This document shows positions 24,785 through 34,012 of a stretch of DNA of 64,000 bases, one piece after another. The stretch spans positions 124,001 through 188,000 of the forward strand of contig NZ_JAZDRJ010000003.1 in NCBI RefSeq assembly GCF_047501535.1, in the 5' to 3' direction. The position numbers and the translations under genes were made by a program. The DNA is from Yanghanlia sp047501535. GTDB lineage: Bacteria; Pseudomonadota; Gammaproteobacteria; Burkholderiales; Burkholderiaceae_B. Within the stretch, counting starts at the first letter, position 1. Each line of letters begins with the position of its first letter. The notes beneath the pieces were generated by a model. That model did not search any database, had not been told where the DNA came from, and worked only from the letters and a program-made list of their open reading frames with translations.

Positions 24785-24835
24785 AGGATAAGTGTATAAG
24801 CGCAGCTCGGCGCCCGGTAGGTTGAGCGTGAGAAG

Positions 24836-25081
24836 TCAGCCCGCGGTAATATTGAGTGCTTGCTTGCCTTTCGGTCCTTGGGCAATCTCGAATTCGACTT
24901 TCTGACCTTCTTTGAGCGTCTTGAAGCCGTTCATCTGGATGGAAGAAAAATGTGCAAAAAGGTCTTCGCCCCCGTTATCGGGAGTGATGAAGCCAAACCC
25001 TTTAGCGTCGTTGAACCATTTAACGGTTCCTGTCAGCTTTTGAACATCCCCGGGCGTGGAGGTGGCGATTGAATCAGACAT
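24836..25081 (-). CDS. Cold-shock domain protein
   Basis: An 81-residue nucleic-acid-binding protein of the CspA family. It has the RNP1-like motif KGFGFITPD and RNP2-like DLFAHFSSI, with aromatic residues in the usual places (VKWFNDAKGFGF). Such proteins melt RNA structure. The ATG at 25081 is preceded by GAGGG; a longer frame begins at 25243 but has no family sequence. Which paralogue (cspA or cspD type) is not decided, so no symbol is given. Confidence 0.93.
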   Translation of the reverse strand: MSDSIATSTPGDVQKLTGTVKWFNDAKGFGFITPDNGGEDLFAHFSSIQMNGFKTLKEGQKVEFEIAQGPKGKQALNITAG

Positions 25082-25241
25082 GCGAACTGCCCTCAACTTT
25101 TGTGTATTGGATTGATACTTACTACATCGGGTAAGCTTCACCCGAGAATTCTGGCATGCAACATTTACAAAAGCACTCAGAATCAGCCAATGATGCGCAC
25201 ACGCGCAAATGACGTCAACTATCGGAAACACTAGTATTGTC

Positions 25242-25568
25242 ATGGGGACTCAGGTCGCACCCAAACAGAATACGGCGGTGAAGCGCAAGCCGGCACGGTT
25301 GTCGCCGCCGCCCATGTATCAGGTCGTGCTGTTGAACGACGATTACACGCCGATGGATTTCGTGGTCGTGGTGGTTCAGCACGTATTTGGCAAGTCGCTT
25401 GAAGAAGCATCGCGCATTATGCTGCGCGTCCACCATGAAGGTAGAGGGGTCGTAGGGGTTTATACCCGGGACATTGCTGCCACGCGTGTTGACTCAGTCA
25501 TGCAACTGGCGCGTATCAACCAACACCCCCTGCAATGCATCATGGAACCGGTGCCGCCGGCCGACTAA
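25242..25568 (+). CDS. clpS: ATP-dependent Clp protease adaptor ClpS
   Basis: ClpS recognises N-degron substrates and delivers them to ClpAP. The core reads MYQVVLLNDDYTPMDFVV, then HHEGRGVVGVYTRDIA, with the substrate-binding Asp-Asp and the His66-type residue retained. From the ATG at 25242 the product is 108 residues, the usual length; an in-frame ATG at 25209 would add 11 residues. clpA follows 177 bases downstream on the same strand. Confidence 0.93.
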   Translation: MGTQVAPKQNTAVKRKPARLSPPPMYQVVLLNDDYTPMDFVVVVVQHVFGKSLEEASRIMLRVHHEGRGVVGVYTRDIAATRVDSVMQLARINQHPLQCIMEPVPPAD

Positions 25569-25745
25569 TGGAAAGCAGTGGCCGCACAAGGCGGCAAAGT
25601 GCGGGTATAGTAAAGTCGTTATGTGGCGCAGGGAGTTGGCGCCACAGCGTTCAGACATTGGCGATACGCAAGCTCGATTTAGTCATAGAATAAGAACAGG
25701 GATTTGTCGAATTTGTTTGTCCCGCTCCGATATGATGGAGGTAGC

Positions 25746-28061
25746 GTGATCTCCGAAGAACTTGAAGTCAGCCTGCACATGGCTTTTGTCGAGGCCCGTA
25801 CGGCCCGGCACGAATTTATTACCGTCGAGCACTTGCTCCTTTCCCTTCTGGACAATGCTGCGGCCAGCGAAGTGTTGCGCGCTTGTTCCGCCAACCTCGA
25901 TGTTCTGCGTCAGGATCTTCGCAAGTTCATCGCTGAGAACACCCCGGTATTCCCTGGCGATGAAGATGTCGATACCCAGCCGACCCTGGGCTTTCAGCGT
26001 GTGATCCAGCGTGCCATCATGCATGTGTCCTCTGGGAATTCCCATAAAAACATGGTGACCGGCGCTAACGTTCTGGTAGCCATGTATGGCGAAAAGGATT
26101 CCCATGCGGTTTACTTTTTGCAGCAGCAAGGGGTCACTCGTCTTGATGTGGTGAACTATCTCTCGCATGGCATCACCAAAACGCCTGAAGAGCCCCCCGT
26201 CGAACAGCCGAAGGCACAACCCGTGGAAGAAGCCAAATCTGATCAGCAGAAGTCTCCCCTGGAGCTTTACGCCACAGATCTCAACGCTGAAGCCCGCCAG
26301 GGGCGGATCGATCCGCTGATTGGCCGCGAACACGAGGTCGAGCGTGTCATTCAGGTGCTATGCCGCCGCCGCAAGAACAACCCCTTGCTGGTGGGCGAGG
26401 CCGGTGTGGGTAAAACCGCCATCGCTGAAGGCTTGGCATGGCGCATTACGCGCAACGATGTGCCGGAAATTCTGGCCGACGCTCAGGTCTATGCGCTCGA
26501 TATGGGCGCTTTGCTGGCAGGCACCAAATACCGGGGCGATTTCGAACAGCGCCTTAAAGCGGTGCTCAAATGCCTGAAAGACAACACCAATGCGGTGTTG
26601 TTCATCGACGAAATCCACACGTTGATTGGTGCGGGTTCGGCTTCGGGCGGCACGCTCGATGCCTCCAACCTGCTCAAGCCCGCCTTGTCCTCCGGGCAAC
26701 TCAAATGCATGGGGGCCACCACCTATAACGAATATCGCGGCATCTTCGAAAAAGATCACGCGCTATCGCGCCGCTTCCAGAAAATCGATGTTCCCGAGCC
26801 CTCTGTGGAGCAGACCATCCAAATTCTGCGTGGCCTGAAAAGCCACTTCGAAGCGCACCATGGTGTGCGTTATTCGGCAGCGGCTATTACGGCGGCGGCA
26901 GAACTGGCTGCGCGCCACATTAACGATCGTTTCCTGCCCGATAAAGCCATTGATGTCATTGACGAGGCCGGCGCAGCACAGCGCCTGATGCCTGCCTCTC
27001 GCCGTAAAAAGTTAATTGGCAAGGCAGACATCCAGGCCACCGTGGCGAAAATCGCCCGTATCCCGCCGCAAAGCGTGTCTACCGACGACCGCAACAAGCT
27101 GGCTACGCTGGAACGCGACCTCAAAACCGTGGTGTTTGGCCAGGATTCCGCCATCGAAGCACTGGCGGCTTCCATCAAAATGGCGCGCTCCGGCCTGGGC
27201 CGCCCAGACAAACCCATTGGCTCATTCCTGTTTTCCGGGCCAACAGGGGTGGGTAAAACCGAAGTCGCCAAGCAGTTGGCGTTTGTGCTGGGTGTCGAGC
27301 TGCTGCGTTTCGATATGTCCGAATACATGGAACGCCATACGGTGTCGCGTCTTATCGGTGCGCCGCCCGGTTACGTGGGCTTCGATCAAGGCGGCTTGCT
27401 GACGGAAGCCGTCACCAAGCAGCCTCACAGTGTGTTGCTGCTCGATGAAATCGAAAAAGCCCACCCGGATGTCTTCAACATCCTGCTGCAGGTTATGGAT
27501 CACGGCACGCTTACCGACAACAACGGGCGCAAGGCCGATTTCCGCAACGTCATTCTCGTGATGACAACCAACGCAGGGGCGCAAGAGCTCAACCGCAACA
27601 CCATCGGTTTTGCGGCGCCCGCCACGGCAGGCGACGAAATGGCTGAAATCAAGCGCATGTTCACGCCTGAATTCCGCAACCGGCTCGACGCTATCATCGG
27701 CTTTACGCCGCTGTCGCGCGATGTCATCTTGCGGGTGGTCGATAAATTCCTGCTGCAGCTGGAAAACCAACTGCATGAAAAACGGGTTGAAGTCACGTTT
27801 ACCGACGCCTTGCGCGACCACCTTGCCAAAGAAGGGTTCGATCCCACCATGGGCGCGCGTCCCATGCAGCGCCTTATCCAGGACACAATCCGCCGAGCGC
27901 TGGCCGACGAACTCCTGTTTGGCAGGTTGGTGGATGGCGGCCACGTCGAAGTCGGGCTGGACGACGCCGGTCAGGTGAAGCTGACCTTCCCAGACGACAA
28001 GGGCCAGGGCAACGACCACGACCCGGCTCCGTCTCGCCCGGAACCCGAACTGGTTGACTAA
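25746..28061 (+). CDS. clpA: ATP-dependent Clp protease ATP-binding subunit ClpA
   Basis: ClpA is the unfoldase ring of the ClpAP protease. It is 771 residues with an N-terminal ClpS-binding domain (EELEVSLHMAFVEARTARHEFITVEHLL) and two AAA+ modules with Walker A motifs GEAGVGKT and GPTGVGKT and matching Walker B sequences. The start is a GTG at 25746, set by GGAGG five bases upstream and by the family N-terminus MISEELEVS; the in-frame ATG at 25704 lies before it without homology. The stop overlaps the pqiA start (TAATG). Confidence 0.96.
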   Translation: MISEELEVSLHMAFVEARTARHEFITVEHLLLSLLDNAAASEVLRACSANLDVLRQDLRKFIAENTPVFPGDEDVDTQPTLGFQRVIQRAIMHVSSGNSHKNMVTGANVLVAMYGEKDSHAVYFLQQQGVTRLDVVNYLSHGITKTPEEPPVEQPKAQPVEEAKSDQQKSPLELYATDLNAEARQGRIDPLIGREHEVERVIQVLCRRRKNNPLLVGEAGVGKTAIAEGLAWRITRNDVPEILADAQVYALDMGALLAGTKYRGDFEQRLKAVLKCLKDNTNAVLFIDEIHTLIGAGSASGGTLDASNLLKPALSSGQLKCMGATTYNEYRGIFEKDHALSRRFQKIDVPEPSVEQTIQILRGLKSHFEAHHGVRYSAAAITAAAELAARHINDRFLPDKAIDVIDEAGAAQRLMPASRRKKLIGKADIQATVAKIARIPPQSVSTDDRNKLATLERDLKTVVFGQDSAIEALAASIKMARSGLGRPDKPIGSFLFSGPTGVGKTEVAKQLAFVLGVELLRFDMSEYMERHTVSRLIGAPPGYVGFDQGGLLTEAVTKQPHSVLLLDEIEKAHPDVFNILLQVMDHGTLTDNNGRKADFRNVILVMTTNAGAQELNRNTIGFAAPATAGDEMAEIKRMFTPEFRNRLDAIIGFTPLSRDVILRVVDKFLLQLENQLHEKRVEVTFTDALRDHLAKEGFDPTMGARPMQRLIQDTIRRALADELLFGRLVDGGHVEVGLDDAGQVKLTFPDDKGQGNDHDPAPSRPEPELVD

Positions 28062-29335
28062 TGTCCGCCATTCCGGGTGAAGCGCAGGCGACACGGCCCG
28101 GCCTGGTCGCCTGCCGACATTGCGATACCCTCCATGCCGCCGTGGCCGTCGAGCCCGGCGGCATGGCTGTTTGTAGCCGTTGTGGTTATATCTTGCTGCG
28201 GCAAAGCCGTTTCTCCCTGAGCTTTTGGTCCGGGCTGACCGCTGCCGCGCTGGTGATATTCATCATCGCCAACGGGTTTCCCATTGCCCATGTTTCCATG
28301 TTGGGTAAAACCGTGCATGCCAGTTTTGTGGGGGCATTGTGGCTGAGTTGGGAGAACGGCCACCATATTCTTGCCGTCATGACCGGGTTAGTGGGCTTCT
28401 GGCTGCCCCTCACACAATTGTGTTTTCTGTTCTGGGCGCTGGGTTGCCTGCGCAAGGGCGATTTACCGCCGGACTTCCGCGTGGCCATGCGCATTTACCA
28501 CGCCGTGGGGCCGTGGAGCATGGTGCCGGTGCTGATGCTGGGCATCATCGTTGCTATTGTGAAATTCGCTGGCCTTGCCAGCTTGCAACCGGGGCCGGGC
28601 ATTTGGGCCTTCGGGATTCTCACTTTTATGCTGACGGCGCTCAGCAGGCTGGATAGCGAACGCTTGTGGCGCTATGCCGAAGAGGCCGGGCTGGCGCCGC
28701 TCAGTCGCGATAACGGCTTGTCACCAGAAGCTATGGTGGCGTGTCCGGTTTGCGGCTATGTGCAAGAAAGGAAGGCGGTGGCGGAAACAGGATGCTGTGG
28801 GCGCTGCGGTAGCCGTGTTCACAAGCGTCGGCCCAATATGGAAGCGCGCGTATGGGCGTTTGTTGTTGCTGCAGCGGTGGTTTACATTCCGGCCAATGTA
28901 CTGCCTATGATGGAGATCCGCAGTTTGATGGGAAGCAGTACGCATACGATTCTGGGCGGCGTGGTAGAGCTTTGGCGATTAGGCTCCTGGGATCTCGCCC
29001 TCATCGTCTTTGCCGCCAGCGTCGTTGTACCGATCACCAAACTGGTGGCACTGGTAACGCTGATGCTGGCCCGCCGCTGGAAGGGCGAACGCCAGCAACG
29101 CCAGCGTACGCGCTTGTATGAGCTGGTCGAATTTATCGGCCAGTGGTCCATGTTGGATGTCTTTGTCGTCATACTGATGGCTGCACTGGCCAATTTTCCA
29201 GGCATGTCGCAGGTGATTGCAGGCCCGGCAGCGGCCAGCTTCGGCATGGTGGTCGTTCTGACCATGTTGGCGGCCATGAGTTATGATCCGCGCAAAGGCT
29301 GGGATCAAGAATCGGCACCCGGCGGAAGCGACTGA
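28061..29335 (+). CDS. pqiA: Paraquat-inducible protein A (PqiA/YebS family)
   Basis: PqiA is the inner-membrane component of the PqiABC lipid-transport system. The 424-residue protein consists of two PqiA domains, each introduced by a zinc-ribbon pair: CRHCDTLHAAV…CSRCGY and CPVCGYVQ…CCGRCG. Each is followed by membrane helices, about eight in total. It starts on the clpA stop codon (TAATG) and ends overlapping pqiB, so the four genes clpA-pqiABC can be one transcript. Confidence 0.92.
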   Translation: MSAIPGEAQATRPGLVACRHCDTLHAAVAVEPGGMAVCSRCGYILLRQSRFSLSFWSGLTAAALVIFIIANGFPIAHVSMLGKTVHASFVGALWLSWENGHHILAVMTGLVGFWLPLTQLCFLFWALGCLRKGDLPPDFRVAMRIYHAVGPWSMVPVLMLGIIVAIVKFAGLASLQPGPGIWAFGILTFMLTALSRLDSERLWRYAEEAGLAPLSRDNGLSPEAMVACPVCGYVQERKAVAETGCCGRCGSRVHKRRPNMEARVWAFVVAAAVVYIPANVLPMMEIRSLMGSSTHTILGGVVELWRLGSWDLALIVFAASVVVPITKLVALVTLMLARRWKGERQQRQRTRLYELVEFIGQWSMLDVFVVILMAALANFPGMSQVIAGPAAASFGMVVVLTMLAAMSYDPRKGWDQESAPGGSD

Positions 29336-31011
29336 TGACAGACAGCAAAGAAAAAGATGCAAAAGCAGTAGAAGCAGCGCAACCCCCAGCAGCCATTGCG
29401 CGCCCGCGGCCTGAAGTGCGCTCGCGCAAAACGCAGCGGATTTCATGGATATGGCTGGTTCCGCTGTTGGCGGTTATTGTCGGTGCAGGCTTGCTGGCAA
29501 AAGACTGGATGGCCACCGGGCCCACCATCACGATATCGTTTGAGTCTGCTGAAGGTATAGAGGTAGGCCAGACCCGCGTACGTTACAAAGATGTGGCCAT
29601 TGGCGTTGTGACGGATGTCAGGGTTGATCACGAAAATGGCCGCGTACTGGTAAAAGCCCAACTTAACCGCGATGGCGCCGACTACATCACTCAGCCCGAA
29701 TCCCGTTTCTGGGTGGTCAGGCCGCGTCTTGCCATCAGTGGAGTATCCGGCTTGGGGACTTTGCTGTCTGGGGTATATATCGCGGTCGATACGCCTTCCT
29801 CGTCCGGAGCGCAGGATAAGGCGGTGTATAGCTTTAAAGGCTTAGAGTCCCCCCCGGAAATCAGCAGTGAGCGGCCTGGGTCACGCTATACGCTTAGGTC
29901 TGAAGACCTTGGTTGGCTGGATATCGGCTCGCCGGTTTACTATCGCCGCATTCAGGTGGGGCAGGTGATTGGCTACGACCTCGATGCGAACGGCGATGCC
30001 GTCAATGTGCATATTTTTGTCGATGCACCGCACGATAACTTTGTGACGACCGACGCCCGTTTCTGGAACGCCAGCGGTGTAAACGTCTCGCTTGATGCAG
30101 AAGGTTTCTCCGTGCAAACAGGTTCCATGGCCTCCATTCTGGCCGGCGGGGTGGCGTTTTCACCGGCAGACGAGTTCGATATCCAGGCGGCTGAGCCGAA
30201 TTCCACTTTCTATCTGCATGCCTCACAAGATCAGGCCATGGCGGACCCAGACGGGGAGCCCATGTTGATCGATTTCCGTTTCTACCATACGGTGCGCGGC
30301 CTCAAGGTGGGAGCGCCTGTCGACTTCCGAGGCTTGGAACTGGGTAGTGTGGTGGATATCGACATGGAGTTCGACCGGGAACAGCGCCAGTTCTATGCTT
30401 TGGTGCGCGCCCGCATTTACCCCATGCGTTTCGGGCCCTTGTACGTGCACATGACAGAGGTCGAAAAAGACCCGCACATCGCGCGGGCTCGTCTACTGGA
30501 AAATATGGTGATGCGTGGCCTACGAGGGCAGATGCGCTCGGCTAATTTGCTGACCGGGCAGCAATATGTGGCGCTGGAATTCTTCCGTGATGCGGAAGCG
30601 GTGGCGTTCAATGGCACGGAATACCCGGTCGTGCTGCCCACGGTGACGGGTGATATGGACCGCTTACAACAGCAATTGGGCAGCATTGTCAGCAAGATTG
30701 ATGCATTGCCGCTTGAAGAACTGGTGCAGGACGTGCGCGACACCTTGCAAAGTGCCACAGCGGTGTTGTCGGGCGTGGATGGCAAGGTGGCCCCGGAATT
30801 GGCGTCCACCTTGCAGGCCTTGCGTAAGACGCTGGCGGCAGTGGATGGGTTTGTAGAAGAGGGCACGGCCACTACCGGCGGGCTGGACGCAACCATGCGC
30901 GAATTGGCTGCTACGGCGCGGGCGCTACGCTTATTGGCTGATCAATTGCAGACACAGCCGAGTTCGTTGATAAGAGGGGCGCCTCGCGATCGGCTGGAGG
31001 TTTCACCATGA
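29335..31011 (+). CDS. pqiB: Intermembrane transport protein PqiB (MCE family)
   Basis: PqiB spans the periplasm as a hexameric MCE tunnel that carries lipids. The 558-residue protein has an N-terminal membrane anchor (WIWLVPLLAVIVGAGLLA) and three MCE/MlaD-type repeats with motifs such as ISFESAEGIEVGQTRVRYKDV, GSPVYYRRIQVGQVIGYDL and GLKVGAPVDFRGLELGSV. A C-terminal coiled-coil region follows. The starts and stops overlap those of pqiA and pqiC. Confidence 0.93.
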   Translation: MTDSKEKDAKAVEAAQPPAAIARPRPEVRSRKTQRISWIWLVPLLAVIVGAGLLAKDWMATGPTITISFESAEGIEVGQTRVRYKDVAIGVVTDVRVDHENGRVLVKAQLNRDGADYITQPESRFWVVRPRLAISGVSGLGTLLSGVYIAVDTPSSSGAQDKAVYSFKGLESPPEISSERPGSRYTLRSEDLGWLDIGSPVYYRRIQVGQVIGYDLDANGDAVNVHIFVDAPHDNFVTTDARFWNASGVNVSLDAEGFSVQTGSMASILAGGVAFSPADEFDIQAAEPNSTFYLHASQDQAMADPDGEPMLIDFRFYHTVRGLKVGAPVDFRGLELGSVVDIDMEFDREQRQFYALVRARIYPMRFGPLYVHMTEVEKDPHIARARLLENMVMRGLRGQMRSANLLTGQQYVALEFFRDAEAVAFNGTEYPVVLPTVTGDMDRLQQQLGSIVSKIDALPLEELVQDVRDTLQSATAVLSGVDGKVAPELASTLQALRKTLAAVDGFVEEGTATTGGLDATMRELAATARALRLLADQLQTQPSSLIRGAPRDRLEVSP

Positions 31012-31697
31012 GATTCTTACTGTTGAGTGTGGCTGTTTTCTTGGCAGGCTGTGCGACACAAGCGCCGCACTATTATGCGTTGCAAGCGCCAGCGCTGGCG
31101 TTTTCAGGGCAAGTGTCGTCTGGCCAGGCGCCGGCAGGTCAGGAGTCGCCACGGCAGGCGCAACCCCTGAGGACGGATTACGTCATCAAAGTGCAGCCTG
31201 TGTTGATTCCAGAACAGCTGGCACGCCCGCAGATTGTGATTTCCACGGCGGAAAGCCCGGAAGTCATGCCCTTGAACGCCGCACTATGGGCGGGCCCATT
31301 GGAAGCGCAGATTCGCGAAACCTTGGGTGCGGCGCTGGCAAGCAGGCTGAATGTGCTGGATGTCAGCGCATCGGAGTTTTCTACTGAAGCGCCTGTTTGG
31401 CAGATCTATTTTGATTTCCAGCGGTTTGATTCCATTTATGGGCAAGCCATACGCCAGGATGCGGTGTGGCGCACGGCGCCGCTGGGCATGGCGTCGGGGG
31501 TGAAAGGGCAAGTGTGTTCCGCGCAGCTGACTCTGCCGGTGGGCGAGGGCATGGGGGCATTGGTGGCCGGTCATCGCCAAGCCTTAGAGCATCTGGCGGG
31601 CTTGGTCGCGCAGACTTTGCCTTGGCCGCAGCCGGCATCAGCGCCTGCTGCCAGCAACCTGCCACAAGGGCTGATATTCCGCGGCTGCGTAAGCTGA
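31008..31697 (+). CDS. pqiC: PqiC-type lipoprotein, ABC-type transport auxiliary family
   Basis: This 229-residue outer-membrane lipoprotein has a lipobox LAGC with the modified Cys at residue 15. The body resembles the ABC_trans_aux (YmbA/PqiC) domain: QPVLIPEQLARPQIVIST and WAGPLEAQIRETLGAALA. PqiC anchors the PqiB tunnel at the outer membrane. The ATG overlaps the pqiB stop by 4 bases. Confidence 0.88.
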   Translation: MRFLLLSVAVFLAGCATQAPHYYALQAPALAFSGQVSSGQAPAGQESPRQAQPLRTDYVIKVQPVLIPEQLARPQIVISTAESPEVMPLNAALWAGPLEAQIRETLGAALASRLNVLDVSASEFSTEAPVWQIYFDFQRFDSIYGQAIRQDAVWRTAPLGMASGVKGQVCSAQLTLPVGEGMGALVAGHRQALEHLAGLVAQTLPWPQPASAPAASNLPQGLIFRGCVS

Positions 31698-31817
31698 AAC
31701 ACCGTTTTCCTAGGGTTACAACTGATATAGGTCGGCCTGCAACATCTGTTGTAATGCTTACCTATGCTCGTGGGATCATCCACGGCACACAATATCCAGA
31801 AAACGGAGAAGACACAC

Positions 31818-32978
31818 ATGCGAATCAGCAACGGATTCAAGCTGTTGGCCGCAACGGCCGCTACCCTGGCCGTTTTCACCGCCGCACCGGTCGCTACCGC
31901 GGCTGAGCAGGTCGTGAAACTGGGTTTTGCAGCGCCGCTCACCGGCCCGCAATCTCACTATGGCGACGATATGCGCAACGGCTTGTTGCTTGCGCTCGAA
32001 GAAGCCAACGAACAAAAAATCGAGCTCAATGGGAAAACTGCCAAATTCGAGCTGGTCACCCGCGACGACCAGGCTGACCCCCGTACTGCCGTGCAGGTAG
32101 CGCAACAGATTGTGGACGAAGGCGTGCAAGGGGTGTTGGGCCACTTTAACTCCGGCACCACCATTCCGGCTTCCAGCGTTTATCACGACGAAGGCCTGCC
32201 GCAGATCGCCATGGCCACTTCGCCTGAATACACGGCCCAAGGCTTTAACACCACTTTCCGTATGATGACCAGCGACACGCAGCAGGGCGCGGCGGCAGGT
32301 GAATTCATTGTGAAAGATCTCGGCGGGAAAACCGTTGCGCTGATCGACGATCGCACTGCCTACGGTCAGGGCTTGGCCGACCAAGTCGCCAAAGCCGTGG
32401 AAGCCCATGGCGGCCAAATTGTGGCGCGTGAATACACAACCGACAAAGCCAACGATTTCACGGCCATCCTTACCAATATCAAGTCTAAAAACCCTGACGT
32501 CGTCTTCTTCGGCGGCCTGGATGCACAATCCGGCCCCATGCGGCGGCAAATGGTCACGCTTGGTATTGAGGCCCCTCTGATGTCCGGCGAAATGACGCGT
32601 AGCGAAACCTTCCTCAAGCTGGCCGGTGAAGCCGCTGAAGGCACTTACGCGTCTTTGGCCGGCGTGCCTTTGCAGCAAATGGCGGCCGGCACTAAGTTCG
32701 AAGAGGCCTATAAAGCCCGTTTTAACCAGAACCCGGGTGTGTATGCGCCTTACGCCTACGATGGCGCCTGGAACATGGTTACGGCCATGAAGGAAGCCGG
32801 CTCTTCCAAGCCTGCGGATTATCTGCCCAAGTTGGCTGCCTTGCAGCGTTCCGGGGCCACCAGTGACAGCATCGCCTACGACGAAAACGGCGATCTCAAG
32901 GAGATTTCCGTCACCATCTACCAAGTCAAGAACGGCGCTTGGGAAATGGTTAAAACCATGGTCAGCAAGGCCAATTAA
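31818..32978 (+). CDS. livJ: Branched-chain amino-acid ABC transporter, periplasmic binding protein
   Basis: This is the substrate receptor of the Liv-type importer. The 386-residue product has a signal peptide (about residues 1-29, ending APVATAAE) and a peripla_BP_6 fold: KLGFAAPLTGPQSHYGDDMRNG, RDDQADPRTAVQVAQQIVDEGVQGVLGHFNSG. The ATG at 31818 follows GGAG. It is the first gene of livJHMGF. Whether the ligand is leucine, isoleucine, valine or another compound cannot be told from sequence. Confidence 0.9.
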   Translation: MRISNGFKLLAATAATLAVFTAAPVATAAEQVVKLGFAAPLTGPQSHYGDDMRNGLLLALEEANEQKIELNGKTAKFELVTRDDQADPRTAVQVAQQIVDEGVQGVLGHFNSGTTIPASSVYHDEGLPQIAMATSPEYTAQGFNTTFRMMTSDTQQGAAAGEFIVKDLGGKTVALIDDRTAYGQGLADQVAKAVEAHGGQIVAREYTTDKANDFTAILTNIKSKNPDVVFFGGLDAQSGPMRRQMVTLGIEAPLMSGEMTRSETFLKLAGEAAEGTYASLAGVPLQQMAAGTKFEEAYKARFNQNPGVYAPYAYDGAWNMVTAMKEAGSSKPADYLPKLAALQRSGATSDSIAYDENGDLKEISVTIYQVKNGAWEMVKTMVSKAN

Positions 32979-32986
32979 TGCGTTTA

Positions 32987-33022
32987 TCACCATGGGGCGC
33001 GCTTGGCCGTGCCCCGTGGTGA
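32987..33022 (+). promoter_or_regulatory. Intercistronic hairpin between livJ and livH
   Basis: TCACCATGGGGC pairs with GCCCCGTGGTGA (one T·G pair) around a 12-base loop, 9 bases after the livJ stop. Such hairpins commonly protect the upstream transcript so that the binding protein is made in excess over the membrane parts. There is no T run, so full termination is unlikely. Confidence 0.6.
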
Positions 33023-33079
33023 CAGCATGCATACGAACTGGCTTTACGCCAGCCTCGCCTCATTACCTGGTTCCAGGGC

Positions 33080-34012
33080 ATGGAAATTCTGCTTCAGCAA
33101 TTAATTAACGGCGTGACGGTCGGCAGCGTCTACGCTTTAGTCGCGTTGGGTTATACGATGGTGTACGGCATCATCGGCCTTATCAATTTCGCCCATGGCG
33201 ACGTTGTCATGATTGGCGCCATGGTTGCCACCACGCTGGTGGTAGCGTTTGTGGGCGGCGACCCGGGCGGCGTTTCTGCCTGGGTGGCCGTTATGGGCGC
33301 ACTATTTCTGGCCATGCCGGTTTGCATGGCCATTGGTTGGACTGCCGAACGCTTCGCCTATCGGCCGCTGCGCCGCGCACCACGCTTGGCCGCGCTGATT
33401 ACGGCTATTGGTATTTCCATCATTATCCAGAACGTCGCGATGATGATTTGGGGGCGCAATTACCTGAGCTTTCCGCACATTATCGAACCCATGGTGTTCC
33501 ATATCGGCGACGCTCGCATCAGCCTGCTGCAAATCATCATTATTGGAGCGGCGGCCGGCATGATGGCCGCCTTGCTGCTGCTGGTGCATCGTACTCGCCT
33601 AGGAACCGCCATGCGGGCCACGGCGCAGAACCGCGAAGTGGCAGGGCTGATGGGGGTCAACATCAATACGGTGATTTCCGCCGCGTTCGTCATTGGTTCG
33701 CTGTTGGCGGCGGTAGCGGGCGTGATGGTGGCTTCCTACTATGGCGTGGCGCAGTACACCATGGGCTTTATTCTCGGGCTGAAGGCGTTTACCGCCGCTG
33801 TACTGGGTGGCATTGGCAACCTGGCAGGCGCCATGTTGGGCGGGCTGCTGCTGGGCATTATTGAATCGCTGGGGGCGGGCTATATCGGCGACCTCACCGG
33901 CGGCTTCTTCGGCAGCAACTATCAGGATGTTTTCTCATTCATTGTGCTGATTCTGGTGTTGGTCTTCCGTCCATCCGGCTTGCTGGGTGAACGGGTGGGA
34001 GATCGCGCATGA
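33080..34012 (+). CDS. livH: Branched-chain amino-acid ABC transporter permease LivH
   Basis: The 310-residue permease shows the BPD_transp_2 pattern: LQQLINGVTVGSVYALVALGYTMVYGIIGLINFAHGDV at the N-terminus, and the EAA-like loop GLKAFTAAVLGGIGNLAGAMLGG near the C-terminus. It has about eight membrane helices. It pairs with LivM; the livM start overlaps its stop by 4 bases. Confidence 0.94.
   Translation: MEILLQQLINGVTVGSVYALVALGYTMVYGIIGLINFAHGDVVMIGAMVATTLVVAFVGGDPGGVSAWVAVMGALFLAMPVCMAIGWTAERFAYRPLRRAPRLAALITAIGISIIIQNVAMMIWGRNYLSFPHIIEPMVFHIGDARISLLQIIIIGAAAGMMAALLLLVHRTRLGTAMRATAQNREVAGLMGVNINTVISAAFVIGSLLAAVAGVMVASYYGVAQYTMGFILGLKAFTAAVLGGIGNLAGAMLGGLLLGIIESLGAGYIGDLTGGFFGSNYQDVFSFIVLILVLVFRPSGLLGERVGDRA

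Noticed and set aside
31776..33032. 418-codon minus-strand frame opposite livJ
   Set aside because: Antisense shadow; the binding protein on the plus strand explains the sequence.
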